A stretch of 32,165 nucleotides of DNA from DATNPH01 sp036703315 (GCA_036703315.1 DATNPH010000003.1:1-32165), one strand, 5' to 3'. Positions 1-7,646 are shown, numbered from the stretch's first letter. Notes: generated by a model not told the origin, from the sequence alone. Numbers and translations: made by a program.

Positions 1-159
1 CAGGGCAAAGCTGAAATGACGCCCTGGAATTAATGTCCGTACTAGCCGACCATTCTTAACTAATAAACCTGTGCGACCTGCCCCAATGAAGTCCATGCTC
101 CAGCCAGCCCAGCGCTCTGGGGTCAGTGTTTGAATCAGAGGGGAAGAATTACCAGACAT
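1..159 (-). CDS. N-terminal fragment of an unidentified protein, cut by the window edge
   Basis: The frame is open on the minus strand from an ATG at 159-157 to the window edge, giving 53 residues beginning MSGNSSPLIQTL. A hydrophobic and Gly-rich stretch includes GRTGLLVKNGRLVRTLIPGR. The pattern of a short turn followed by 'LLVKNGRLVRTLIPGRH' is reminiscent of the start of an SPFH/band-7 domain, where a similar phrase introduces the first beta strand, but the fragment is too short to settle this. No good Shine-Dalgarno is visible upstream of the ATG. It is divergent from crtW across a 328-bp spacer. I am fairly confident that it is a gene and not confident of the family. Confidence 0.5.
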   Translation of the reverse strand, partial: MSGNSSPLIQTLTPERWAGWSMDFIGAGRTGLLVKNGRLVRTLIPGRHFSFAL

Positions 160-487
160 TAACTATATCCACAGGAGTAATTGGACAAGTGTCTCCTTTT
201 TAACACTAGCAAAGCTGAGGGGGAATACCGTGGCTATTGCAAACCTGCGATATCACCACCTCTTCCAATTTTTAGAGATTAGCGTCCTGAACTACAGCAG
301 AAAACACGGTAATAACAGCACACAGCTACACCTTGTTGTTGTTGCGCTAGTGCGATCGCGTTTACCTTAGCGCTGCTCACAAAATCATTCATTTGGATAC
401 AGTCTAATGCGCCCTTAGATAGGGTTTGTTAATAAAAAGCTACAATAAGTTATAAAAGTATACACTTGTTCTACTCAGCTTAGATTT
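160..487. other. Divergent intergenic region upstream of crtW
   Basis: No gene is visible in this 328-bp spacer. It holds one HIP1 site near 352. An AT-rich stretch just before crtW contains TTGTTA at 426-431 and TATAAA at 451-456, a possible sigma70-like promoter with a long 19-bp spacing. No clear ribosome-binding site precedes the crtW ATG, so translation of crtW probably does not rely on a strong Shine-Dalgarno sequence. Confidence 0.4.
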
Positions 488-1243
488 ATGCGAAATGCTA
501 TTTTCCCTGCAAAGGGGCTAATCCACTCACTAATTGAACCCTTTTTAGGAATCTTTATTGCTTCTACACTAATCGTCTTATGGTTAAGCAGTTTGATCGT
601 CCTTCTTTCTATTGATGTTTCTCAGATTCCTCTGATTTGGATAGTACCTGCTGTACTTGGGAGAGCATTTCTGCATACAGGAATATTTATTACGGCACAC
701 GACGCGATACATGGGACTATCTTTCCTCAAAATCGCCAAATCAACGATTTTATTGGCTCTCTTGCAGCAAGATTGTATGTGCTGTTGCCTTACAAAACAC
801 TTTCAGAAAAGCATCGGTTGCATCACCGCTTTCCTTCGAGTGAAAAAGACCCTGATTTTTGTGAACGAGGACAAAACAACCCGTTTGTTTGGTATGTCAA
901 GTTCATGAAAGAGTACTTAGATGGTAAACAAGCTTGGGTTTTACTCATTGGCATGAGCATCATCTTTTACTCACTGCTTTGGGGGCTACATATTCCGATG
1001 AGTAATCTCATCCTGTTCTGGCTTTTACCCCTTTTCCTCAGTTCAATTCAGTTGTTTTACTTCGGCATTTTCTTACCTCATCGGCGACCTAAAGCTGGTT
1101 ATACTAATCGTCATTGTGCCAAAAGTAGCTACTATTCTATCTTCTGGTCTTTTGTAACTTGCTATCACTTTGGGTACCACTGGGAACATCATGAATATCC
1201 TCATCTTCCTTGGTATAAATTACCGTTGGCTGTGAGAAGCTAG
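488..1243 (+). CDS. crtW: Beta-carotene ketolase, CrtW type
   Basis: A 251-residue membrane di-iron oxygenase of the fatty-acid-desaturase superfamily. The three histidine boxes are HDAIH (71-75), HRLHH (109-113) and HWEHHEYPH (231-239). FGIFLPHR (192-199) is also typical of CrtW ketolases, and hydrophobic segments near 18-42, 48-68, 150-168 and 172-196 fit a four-helix membrane enzyme. CrtW enzymes add a 4-keto group to beta-ionone rings, giving echinenone or canthaxanthin, the pigment classes used by orange carotenoid protein and as photoprotectants in cyanobacteria. Length is normal for the family. The gene stands alone and converges on the small gene at 1309-1542, with a GCGATCG-based hairpin between the stop codons. 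CrtW is much more likely than a plain acyl desaturase because of the C-terminal HxxHHEYPHxPW block, but substrate range cannot be read. Confidence 0.9.
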   Translation: MRNAIFPAKGLIHSLIEPFLGIFIASTLIVLWLSSLIVLLSIDVSQIPLIWIVPAVLGRAFLHTGIFITAHDAIHGTIFPQNRQINDFIGSLAARLYVLLPYKTLSEKHRLHHRFPSSEKDPDFCERGQNNPFVWYVKFMKEYLDGKQAWVLLIGMSIIFYSLLWGLHIPMSNLILFWLLPLFLSSIQLFYFGIFLPHRRPKAGYTNRHCAKSSYYSIFWSFVTCYHFGYHWEHHEYPHLPWYKLPLAVRS

Positions 1244-1251
1244 ATGAATCA

Positions 1252-1293
1252 AAAGAGCGATCGCACTTTCACAACACAAGCCGATCGCTCTTT
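1252..1293. terminator. Hairpin between convergent genes, built on HIP1-like sequence
   Basis: AAAGAGCGATCG at 1252-1263 and its exact reverse complement CGATCGCTCTTT at 1282-1293 form a 12-bp stem with an 18-nt loop. The stem ends in AAA on one side and TTT on the other, so it could terminate both crtW (plus) and the small gene at 1309-1542 (minus). Termination is inferred from position and symmetry. Confidence 0.5.
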
Positions 1294-1308
1294 CCACTCC
1301 TCCAGTAA

Positions 1309-1542
1309 TTAGATAAGGGTTGCAGTCTCTTCAGGAGGCTGTTTGCTATCAGCAGAACCCTTAGCACTATCAAGCATTAGGTCAAAAATAATACTGTAGT
1401 CGCTATTGGGTACCATCCGCTTCAGTAGTCGAACGTGTTCTTCGGCATCGTTACGACGACGCGAACGACCAACCACCATTCGTTGCGAATTCGGGAGATG
1501 GCGGATAATGCACCAGGGAGACAGTCTGTCTTTGTAGGTCAT
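1309..1542 (-). CDS. Small conserved cyanobacterial protein, function unknown
   Basis: A 77-residue soluble basic protein beginning MTYKDRLSPWCIIRHLPN. It shows the pattern LPNxxRxVVxRxRRRNDAEEHxRxLxRxxPNxxYxIIFD, a compact alpha/beta-looking domain, followed by an acidic, disordered-looking tail. I recognise it only as a conserved small protein type. A related but truncated sequence lies at 9330-9503 in this same window and shares LPNxxR, DAxxH and the terminal IFD, which supports a real protein family. It starts at an ATG, is convergent with crtW, and is separated from the divergently transcribed XRE gene by about 190 bp. No function should be inferred. Confidence 0.7.
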   Translation of the reverse strand: MTYKDRLSPWCIIRHLPNSQRMVVGRSRRRNDAEEHVRLLKRMVPNSDYSIIFDLMLDSAKGSADSKQPPEETATLI

Positions 1543-1650
1543 GTACCCCTCCCTCTTGCTGCAATACCAGCAAAACTTGATACAGCGCTTGAGAGCGGCT
1601 GCTGTCTTGATATCATGGTGTTTGCTCCAATTTATTTGGGGATAGTTGGT

Positions 1651-1690
1651 AATCGCCCTTCCGTTTCCTAGGCAGCAGGGCGATTATTTT
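1651..1690 (+). terminator. Terminator-like hairpin with no obvious upstream gene
   Basis: AATCGCCCT at 1651-1659 pairs with AGGGCGATT at 1677-1685 (9-bp perfect stem, 17-nt loop) and is followed by ATTTTTG. This has the form of a plus-strand intrinsic terminator, yet the nearest upstream gene reads the other way. It may end an unannotated short transcript or act as an attenuator in the leader of the XRE gene. Confidence 0.5.
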
Positions 1691-1706
1691 TGAAGTTACG
1701 AATATT

Positions 1707-1728
1707 AAAGGTCAAATACTTGACCTTT
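1707..1728. promoter_or_regulatory. Perfect palindrome, candidate operator of the XRE gene
   Basis: AAAGGTCAA (1707-1715) and TTGACCTTT (1720-1728) are exact inverted arms around ATAC. The element ends 7 bp before the ATG at 1736, where a bound dimer would block transcription or translation start. Position next to a small XRE gene suggests autoregulation. That is inferred from symmetry and position only. Confidence 0.5.
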
Positions 1729-1735
1729 GTCAAGG

Positions 1736-1948
1736 ATGGGATTGGTTAGGTTGCGAATTCAAGAGTTTGCCAATGAGAGAGGTTGGACACTAAAGGAAGT
1801 TTCTGAGCGTTCAGGAGTTGGCTATAGTGCGCTTAAAAATTATGCCCGTTCTCCTGGATTAGCTACAGTTGACGTGACAGCGCTGCAAAAGTTGGCTCGC
1901 ACGTTTGATGTGATGATGGAAGACTTAATTGAAGTGGTGGAAGAGTAG
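1736..1948 (+). CDS. Small XRE-family helix-turn-helix regulator
   Basis: About 70 residues that are almost entirely a Cro/CI-type HTH: RIQEFANERGWTLKEVSERSG (helices 1-2), VGYSALKNYAR (recognition helix) and VDVTALQKLARTFDVMMEDLIE (helices 4-5). There is no additional domain. The start is uncertain: a TTG at 1727 lies inside the palindrome, an ATG at 1736 directly abuts AAGG, and a TTG at 1742 would sit 6 nt after that AAGG and would give the common N-terminus MVRLRIQE. XRE proteins of this size act as autoregulators or as antitoxin-like repressors, but no toxin gene is adjacent. The next gene, at 2136, encodes an exported protein and has its own ribosome-binding site. Confidence 0.8.
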   Translation: MGLVRLRIQEFANERGWTLKEVSERSGVGYSALKNYARSPGLATVDVTALQKLARTFDVMMEDLIEVVEE

Positions 1949-2135
1949 GCGACGCATGAGGAATTCTCTATTTTCGGGAGGGAATGTCGTCGCAGAGGTG
2001 GCGATCGCTTGGCGGGAACCACCACTTTTAATTGCACCTGTTGTCTGTCCATTCTTAAGTTTTGTAAAAAACTGCATAAGTCCTGAGATAGATCCTGACT
2101 AATAAATATCAATACAAGCTCAAGGAGCACTACCT

Positions 2136-2606
2136 ATGAAACGCCAATTGAAAGTAGCATCTTTATTGATTGGAGGATTAATGTTTGGTTCTGCCCCAGC
2201 TATGGCGGCACCTGACCTTAGTGGGACTTGGCAAGTTACCTTTTATTCAGAACCGAATCACAGTGGGGGAGCCACTCAGTGTATTGTTTTTACTCCAACA
2301 GGAAAAATTCTTAGTGAGCCAAAAAGTGGAACATGGCAATCACCAAGCTTTTCTGGGTGGAAAGGTGAATGGATACAAGAAGGTGATTATGTCAGGTGGT
2401 ACGGATTTACAACTGGAAATTTAGCTTCGGATGCCCATACGGGACTCATGGTGTCATCAACATCAATGAGAGGGGAGTTTGAGACATTCGTAGCGCCTGG
2501 GAAAACCTCGAATAGTGGTGCTTGGTCTGCCACTAAAGTTAGCCAATGCTCTACTTCTCAATCACAGGTTAATTCAACTCCTAGTGGTGACCCGACAGGC
2601 AAGTAA
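2136..2606 (+). CDS. Exported protein of unknown function
   Basis: A 156-residue protein with a clear Sec signal peptide: a basic start (MKRQLK), a hydrophobic core and a likely cleavage after APAMA, leaving a mature chain starting APDLSGTW. The mature part is rich in Trp, Gly, Ser and Thr. Phrases such as LSGTWQVTFYSE, GTWQSPSFSGW and GEWIQEGDYVRWYGF suggest a small all-beta fold resembling extracytoplasmic lipocalin-like or beta-sandwich domains. Two cysteines in the mature part (in TQCIVF and VSQCSTS) could form a disulfide. The C-terminal 20 residues are low complexity. The ATG has a strong ribosome-binding site, AAGGAG, ending 9 nt upstream. I do not recognise the family. Periplasmic or secreted location is the only firm inference. 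Confidence 0.75.
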   Translation: MKRQLKVASLLIGGLMFGSAPAMAAPDLSGTWQVTFYSEPNHSGGATQCIVFTPTGKILSEPKSGTWQSPSFSGWKGEWIQEGDYVRWYGFTTGNLASDAHTGLMVSSTSMRGEFETFVAPGKTSNSGAWSATKVSQCSTSQSQVNSTPSGDPTGK

Positions 2607-2700
2607 AACAACGTTCTTCTCAGATTTATCTTGATACTTAAGACTATAAACACTTACCTAAGCTAAGTAGTAAGCTTGTTGGAAGTGTTCGCTCTCTGAG

Positions 2701-2727
2701 GCGATCGCACCCAGTGCGATCGCTTTT
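2701..2727 (+). terminator. Terminator made of two inverted HIP1 sites
   Basis: GCGATCGCAC (2701-2710), loop CCA, then GTGCGATCGC (2714-2723) and TTTT. The 10-bp perfect stem followed by a T-run has the form of an intrinsic terminator, about 95 bp after the stop of the exported protein gene and before prxQ. Both arms are complete HIP1 octamers. Confidence 0.55.
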
Positions 2728-2782
2728 AATGTTTGAACGAAAGATTGTAAACTTATGTAAAGTACAGGTTTCAGTCTTCACC

Positions 2783-3340
2783 ATGCTGTCTCGTCGCACC
2801 TTTCTCAGCACTCTGTTAGCTAGCTGTCTCGCTTTCCTTGCTTGGTTTAATTTCGTACCAACTGCTAACGCCCTCGGTGGCAAGCTGCCTCCCTTAAATG
2901 AACCCGCACCAGAGTTTACGCTGCCAACCAATACTGGTAATGGCAAGATGTCCCTGTCGGATTACCGAGGCAAGTGGGTTGTTCTTTATTTCTATCCAAA
3001 AGATTTCACCTCTGGTTGCACGCTGGAAGCCCGCCGTTTTCAGCAAGACTTGCCCAAATACATTCAGAGAAATGTGCAGATTCTTGGCGTTAGTGCTGAT
3101 GATGTGGATTCCCACGCAGAATTTTGCGACTCAGAGGGTCTGAAGTTTCCACTTTTAGCTGATACGGATGGGAAAGTAAGCAAAGCCTATGGTTCATGGA
3201 TTGGGTTTGTTTCTATGCGTCACACCTTCATCATTGATCCGGAGGGTATTGTGCGCGAACAATTTCTTGGGGTAAGACCAGCCATTCACAGTTCTGAGGT
3301 TTTAGCCCGTCTTGATGAATTGAAATCATCTGCCTCGTAG
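2783..3340 (+). CDS. PrxQ/BCP-type peroxiredoxin with a twin-arginine export signal
   Basis: A 185-residue thiol peroxidase of the AhpC/TSA superfamily that reduces hydrogen peroxide and organic hydroperoxides. The start chosen is the ATG at 2783; an upstream in-frame ATG would only add residues before an evident signal peptide. Residues 1-30 hold SRRTFLS, which fits the Tat consensus, a hydrophobic stretch, and a likely cleavage after TANA, so the enzyme should act in the thylakoid lumen or periplasm. The peroxidatic cysteine is C79 in DFTSGCTLE. The usual PrxQ resolving cysteine five residues later is Arg (TLEARRF). The only other mature cysteine, C115 in HAEFC, is exactly 36 residues downstream, the spacing known from the alternative PrxQ class with a distant resolving cysteine. 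It stands alone between two terminator-like hairpins. Confidence 0.88.
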   Translation: MLSRRTFLSTLLASCLAFLAWFNFVPTANALGGKLPPLNEPAPEFTLPTNTGNGKMSLSDYRGKWVVLYFYPKDFTSGCTLEARRFQQDLPKYIQRNVQILGVSADDVDSHAEFCDSEGLKFPLLADTDGKVSKAYGSWIGFVSMRHTFIIDPEGIVREQFLGVRPAIHSSEVLARLDELKSSAS

Positions 3341-3369
3341 CTAATTAGCTCAAACAATTTTAGAGGCTT

Positions 3370-3401
3370 AAAAAAAAATTGGTGGACATTAGATGTCCAC
3401 C
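3370..3401 (-). terminator. Intrinsic terminator of the WGxxGxxG gene
   Basis: Read on the minus strand, GGTGGACAT, loop CTA and ATGTCCACC form a perfect 9-bp stem followed by AA and a run of nine T. It lies about 75 bp past the stop of the 3475-3771 gene. It has no T-run on the plus strand, so it does not obviously serve prxQ. Confidence 0.85.
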
Positions 3402-3474
3402 TGCAACAGCATCGCTTATTACTAACACCCTTTTATGAACCTACACTTGGCAACAAAGCAAGTATCCGTTTGTG

Positions 3475-3771
3475 TTACCGTCCGTAGTTAGTAGTACGTA
3501 CTTCGTCATCAGTACGGTAGCGTACTTCATCGTTACGCTTACGACCGGCAAGACCAGCCAATCCGCCTAAGCCAAGCAAGCCTAGCCAACCCCAGTCAAA
3601 ATTATTTTCTCTATTTGTATTATCAACCCCTTGATTTGGAGCAGTAGTAGTAGTGGTGTTATCAGTACTAGTATTGTTCTGAGCGGAAGCAGGTAGATTG
3701 AAGGGTACAACAGCTACAGTGGCAGCAAGAATACCAGCTCCAACGAATTTAGATAAATTGGAAATTCTCAT
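3475..3771 (-). CDS. WGxxGxxG-type small exported, membrane-anchored protein
   Basis: 98 residues in three parts. An N-terminal signal peptide (about 1-31) ends ASAQ. A low-complexity Asn/Thr linker follows, with five consecutive Thr. A C-terminal block then carries WGWLGLLGLGGLAGLAGRKR, a glycine-zipper-like hydrophobic segment followed by a basic stop. That arrangement (signal, Thr-rich linker, WGxxGxxG helix, Arg/Lys cluster) defines the small family annotated as WGxxGxxG proteins, thought to be C-terminally anchored or sorted like PEP-CTERM proteins. The tail after the basic cluster is charged and rich in Arg, Asp and Tyr. AAAAGGG 8 nt before the ATG is a good ribosome-binding site, and a strong terminator follows the gene. 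Biological role is unknown. Confidence 0.8.
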   Translation of the reverse strand: MRISNLSKFVGAGILAATVAVVPFNLPASAQNNTSTDNTTTTTAPNQGVDNTNRENNFDWGWLGLLGLGGLAGLAGRKRNDEVRYRTDDEVRTTNYGR

Positions 3772-3945
3772 GATTAAACGCCCTTTTCACTTCTCATGCT
3801 TTAACTTTATCGATTAAAAACATAAGTTAAATCCGCCTGTAGCTGTAAACTTAGCCCCCTATAGGTTCTCGCTGAAGAGGTAGAAAAAGCGTTCTGAAGA
3901 GTTGCATATTTACCGCTTTAGTTGTACATACCTTTCTACCAACTC

Positions 3946-4995
3946 TTACCTGTTCTCCTGTATACGTCGCTGCAACTGTCTTAGAGTTTGATACATTTCC
4001 GGAAGACGGGTATATACTGCACTTGCTTTGAGAAACACTTTGCGGGGAACGGCTGGAATACCACAGACAATTTCCCCTGCTGGAACATTGCTATGTACTC
4101 CCGCTTTAGCCGCAGCGATCGCTCCATCTCCAATCCTCGCCTGATTAGCAACTCCCACCTGACCGCCAAGAATTACTCGATTACCGACTTGGACACCACC
4201 CGCCAGTCCGACTTGCGCGGCAAAGGCACAGTTTTCTCCTACTTGGCAACCGTGAGCAATTTGCACTAAGTTGTCAATCTTTGTGTTCCGACCAACTCGT
4301 GTTTCTCCCACAGCTGGGCGATCTACTGTAGAGTTGCAACCAACTTCGACGCCATCTTCTAACACTGTGCAGCCAGACTGCTCCATTTTGAACCAGCCTT
4401 GAGCTGTAGGAACAAAGCCAAAGCCTTCTGCACCGATGACAGCACCGCTATGAATTACACAATCTGCACCGATACGACTACGCTCGTGGATAGTGCAGTT
4501 AGCGTGTAAGAGTGTGCGATCGCCTATCTGTACTTCTGGATAAATCACGACATTGGGATGAATACAGACCTGATCGCCAATCTTCACCCCAGGTTGAATG
4601 ACAACATGGGCACCGATATAAACATCCTTACCAATCTCAGCAGTCGGATGAATTACAGCTGTTGAGTGGATTTCTGGTGTTGGGTGGAAGGGTTTATAGA
4701 ACAGAGCGATCACTTTTGCAAACACCAGTCGCGGTTCAGCTGCCCCAATCCAGGCAATGCCCCGTTCACTAGCTTGTGCCTGTAACGCTTCCTCCAACGG
4801 CAAAATCAAAGCACTCGCCGCCGTTTTCTCCACCATTGAGGCAAACTTGCCTCCTTCGACATAACTGATGCTACCGCTAGGCGCTTCTTCAATGGGTGCA
4901 ATAGTGGTGATATCTGGATTGAGGGCTGGATGAGTCGTCAAGCTGTTGCTGTGCGCCGCACCACTTAGTTTTTCGACAATTTCACTAAACTTCAT
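3946..4995 (-). CDS. lpxD: UDP-3-O-acylglucosamine N-acyltransferase LpxD
   Basis: A 349-residue enzyme of lipid A biosynthesis that transfers a 3-hydroxyacyl chain from acyl-ACP to the 2-amino group of UDP-3-O-acylglucosamine. The N-terminal uridine-binding domain covers about 1-105 (LPLEEALQ, GAAEPRLVFAKV). It is followed by a left-handed beta helix of imperfect hexapeptide repeats (HPTAEIGKDVYIGAHVVIQPG onward) to about residue 310, and a C-terminal helical extension (PEMYQTLRQLQRRIQE). The expected catalytic His is H248 in the QIAHG motif. GAEGFGFV (188-195) is also typical. The start is set at the ATG at 4995, because upstream in-frame residues come from sequence next to the 41-bp repeat array. 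No other lpx gene is adjacent, so the Raetz-pathway genes are not clustered here. Confidence 0.93.
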   Translation of the reverse strand: MKFSEIVEKLSGAAHSNSLTTHPALNPDITTIAPIEEAPSGSISYVEGGKFASMVEKTAASALILPLEEALQAQASERGIAWIGAAEPRLVFAKVIALFYKPFHPTPEIHSTAVIHPTAEIGKDVYIGAHVVIQPGVKIGDQVCIHPNVVIYPEVQIGDRTLLHANCTIHERSRIGADCVIHSGAVIGAEGFGFVPTAQGWFKMEQSGCTVLEDGVEVGCNSTVDRPAVGETRVGRNTKIDNLVQIAHGCQVGENCAFAAQVGLAGGVQVGNRVILGGQVGVANQARIGDGAIAAAKAGVHSNVPAGEIVCGIPAVPRKVFLKASAVYTRLPEMYQTLRQLQRRIQENR

Positions 4996-5080
4996 CAGGT
5001 TTGGGGTTTCCCTACACAACTTTAGATTTATCTGAGATCTTGCACCTGATATTCTCATTCGTCGTTGACCCCCCTCAGTC

Positions 5081-5232
5081 CCCCCGCGAGTTCGGGGGGA
5101 AGCCAATTTCTAACTCTTGTTCCCCCGCGAGTTCGGGGAGAAGGCAGTTTCCATCTCTTGTTCCCCCGCGAGTTCGGGGAGAAGCCAATTTCCAACTCTT
5201 GTTCCCCCCTTTACAAGGGGGGCTAGGGGGGT
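5081..5232. repeat. Tandem array with a 41-bp period and a palindromic core
   Basis: Units begin at 5081, 5122, 5163 and 5204, exactly 41 bp apart. The first three carry the imperfect palindrome CCCCCGCGAGTTCGGGG followed by AGAAGCCAATTTCCAACTCT or a close variant. The fourth keeps the register but has CCCCCCTTTACAAGGGGGG followed by CTAGGGGGG, the form common in dispersed cyanobacterial repeats. The array lies between the 5' ends/3' ends of lpxD and the CHAT gene, 85 bp upstream of the lpxD start. It is not a CRISPR array because the units are contiguous and the intervening sequence is itself repeated. Confidence 0.9.
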
Positions 5233-5282
5233 GGTGCAAGATGTAAGTTCATTCGACAGTTGTACTGGGAAAAGCGTTCCAG

Positions 5283-7646
5283 TTACAAGCCATTGCCAAT
5301 CAAAATAAACGGTGCCCAGTAGTAGGGATGATTGAGGTTATTACTCACCTGTGGTGGTAATCCAGTCCGAGTACTTACCACTTCAATCCCAGCCTCTTCT
5401 CCTCGTGGAACGCCAACGGCAGATAAATCTTTTGTAATCAGGGCAATCTGTGCCTGACGTAGGGCTTCGGCTTTTGTGATGTTGCCCTTTTGCAGAATTG
5501 CATAGAAGGCATTCATCAAGGCTTGTGTACCGCCATCGTTAACCGACCATAAGGAGGCAATAGCCGCCCTTGCCCCTGCCCTCTGCATCTGGTAGCCTAA
5601 GCCGAGAATCTCTTCGCCGTTCCCTAGTTTTCCGCCCAATCCGGTTTCACAGGCAGAAAGGACTACCAAATCGACATTCTTGAGGCTCCAGGTTTGGATA
5701 TCTCGGAGGGTGATACGTTCTCCATTGCCAAACACAATAAAGGAATCGTCCGGTGTCCCCACGACAAAGGCAGCATGAGTGGCGAGATGCACGACGGTGT
5801 AGTCATCCATTTTGGGAACGGTGACTTGGGGAGTGAAGGCTGTATCGATGAATTTGGTCGTAGCGGGAACAGTTTTGGCTAAATTCTCCACCTCGGTTCC
5901 AGCAAAGGGCAACCCGGAAAAGTTAAAGGATTGTTCGCCAACCTTGAAGCTGTAGCGCCCAGTAGCAAAGGCACCCGCTAAGACTTGCATTTGGGGTTGG
6001 GGTTTGGTGTTAAGGTCGGTGAGGGATGCGGCAGTAATATTATTGATGCGGTAGCGTTGCACTAACCATTGTTGCCCGTCGTACAAAGCGGCTAGGGGAA
6101 TGTAACGCAGTTGAGCGTCGGGTGCGTAGATAATCGTTTCGGCGTCTGCGACTTTGAGTTCTGCTTCTAGGGGTTTAATCAGCCAGTTGTAGAGTTGTTG
6201 TGCGGGGGTTTTGGCATCGGATTTGGGATCTTGTAATGCGCTGCGGAAGGCTGCAATTGTCTCGTTGAGTTGTTTTTTGGGAACTTGGACGGTGCGCCGA
6301 ATCGGGGGAGAGTCGGGAGTGGTGAGGATGAGTTCTATGCGATCGTCCAGAATTAAGGGGTAGAGAAGTACTGCCTTTTGTTGCAGATTCTTGAGGTTGT
6401 CTTGTAAGGCGTTGAAGTCCCCCATCCGCAGCAGCAAATCCTGAGATAGGGTTTCGGGACTTCGCTGTGTCACTAGTGCCAGCACTTCTGGACTTCGGGT
6501 AAAGTTGTTAAATTCTGCCCTAATCGTTTCTTGGGCTTTCACCAGTTGGGCGATACGCTGTTCTTGTGCAGAGGTGAGGGTGCCGTTTTGTTTTTTAAGC
6601 TGCCGCAGTTGGGTGAGTTCTTTACCAATTTCAATCGCTTTATTGAGAATTGTCTGATAACTCGTCCAGGTCTGTTGTTCTGGTGGGAGATTCGGCAATC
6701 CTTGAGCGGTATTGTTATTTCCGCGCACGTTGCTCAGGTAATCTTCGAGTTCTTGGACTTTGAGGAGGTCGAGGACTCGTTGCGCTTCGAGGATTCGGTC
6801 TTGTTTGAGGAGGAGGTCGGCGAGACGGCGATATCTGCCTGCAACGGTTTCGGTAAATGACTGCTGTTGCTCTTTTGGCAGTACCCGTAAATCTTTACGA
6901 ATTGCCTCTGTGACATTGACCGATTGCTTGTAGAAGACAATCGCTAACTCCGGCTGGTTTTGTGCCTCTAGGAGGAAACCAATCAAACTAAGGTTAGCTC
7001 CTTCCAGTTGCTTTCTACCGATTTCTTTGTTGATGGCTAAAGCTTGCTGATAAAACTCCAATGCTTTGGGGTACTGTCCCCGGTTGAGGTAAACTAACCC
7101 AATGGCGGTGAGGGTATGTCCTTCTCCGAACTTGCGACCAATTTCCCTGTTAATAGCTAAAGCTTGCTGAAACAACTCCAATGCTTTGGGGTACTGTCCC
7201 CGGTTGAGGTAAACTAACCCCATGCTGTCGAACGTCGTTCCTTCGCCCGCCTTATCGCCGATTGCTTTGAAACTGGCTAAAGCTTGCTGAAAGAACTCCA
7301 ATGCTTTGGGGTACTGTCTTAGGCTAGAGTAAATATTCCCAATATTGTTAAGGCTCCACCCTTCCTCAGAGCGATTGCCGACTTCTTTGAAAATGGCTAA
7401 AGCTTCTTGAGAGAACTCTAAAGCTTTGGAGTACTGTCCCAGCCTGTAGTATATTGCCCCAATATTATTGCTGAGGACTCTCCCTTCCCAAAGGCGATCG
7501 CCAACTTCTCTATGAATCGCTAAAGCCTGCTGAGAGTATTCCAAAGCTTGGGCATATTGTCCCAGACCGGAGTAAACTATCCCAATATTATTGAGGGTTC
7601 TCCCTTCCCAGATACGTGCAGTAGACCGCTGCTCGCCATTAGGCAC
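5283..7646 (-). CDS. TPR-CHAT protein, main downstream part of an interrupted gene
   Basis: A 787-residue open frame that continues, in the same frame, the ORF at 7713-8018 beyond a TAG codon. It begins with about six 40-residue tetratricopeptide units of the form LxNIGxVYxxLGQYxxALExxQQALAIxxEIG (about 15-245). A helical linker follows (about 246-440), then a C-terminal CHAT domain (about 460-787). CHAT domains are caspase-like; the dyad is H624 in VVHLATHAAF and C666 in LSACETGLG. Other CHAT signatures are GARAAIASLWSVND and HPYYWAPFILIGNG at the C-terminus. CHAT-TPR proteins are abundant in filamentous cyanobacteria, and some family members are proteases in defence or cell-death pathways. 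The GTG start at 7646 has no evident ribosome-binding site, so this part is probably expressed only by readthrough or not at all. Confidence 0.8.
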   Translation of the reverse strand: MPNGEQRSTARIWEGRTLNNIGIVYSGLGQYAQALEYSQQALAIHREVGDRLWEGRVLSNNIGAIYYRLGQYSKALEFSQEALAIFKEVGNRSEEGWSLNNIGNIYSSLRQYPKALEFFQQALASFKAIGDKAGEGTTFDSMGLVYLNRGQYPKALELFQQALAINREIGRKFGEGHTLTAIGLVYLNRGQYPKALEFYQQALAINKEIGRKQLEGANLSLIGFLLEAQNQPELAIVFYKQSVNVTEAIRKDLRVLPKEQQQSFTETVAGRYRRLADLLLKQDRILEAQRVLDLLKVQELEDYLSNVRGNNNTAQGLPNLPPEQQTWTSYQTILNKAIEIGKELTQLRQLKKQNGTLTSAQEQRIAQLVKAQETIRAEFNNFTRSPEVLALVTQRSPETLSQDLLLRMGDFNALQDNLKNLQQKAVLLYPLILDDRIELILTTPDSPPIRRTVQVPKKQLNETIAAFRSALQDPKSDAKTPAQQLYNWLIKPLEAELKVADAETIIYAPDAQLRYIPLAALYDGQQWLVQRYRINNITAASLTDLNTKPQPQMQVLAGAFATGRYSFKVGEQSFNFSGLPFAGTEVENLAKTVPATTKFIDTAFTPQVTVPKMDDYTVVHLATHAAFVVGTPDDSFIVFGNGERITLRDIQTWSLKNVDLVVLSACETGLGGKLGNGEEILGLGYQMQRAGARAAIASLWSVNDGGTQALMNAFYAILQKGNITKAEALRQAQIALITKDLSAVGVPRGEEAGIEVVSTRTGLPPQVSNNLNHPYYWAPFILIGNGL

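Noticed and set aside
1435..1671. 78-codon plus-strand frame opposite the small gene
   Set aside because: Antisense to the conserved 77-residue gene and without a family pattern or ribosome-binding site.
5081..5232. CRISPR array
   Set aside because: Units are contiguous, and the sequence between palindromic cores is itself repeated, so there are no unique spacers; no cas gene is near.
5001..5308. Open frames across the 41-bp array on the plus strand
   Set aside because: They are only translations of tandem repeats (41 is not a multiple of 3, so the same unit appears in different frames) and have no start signal.
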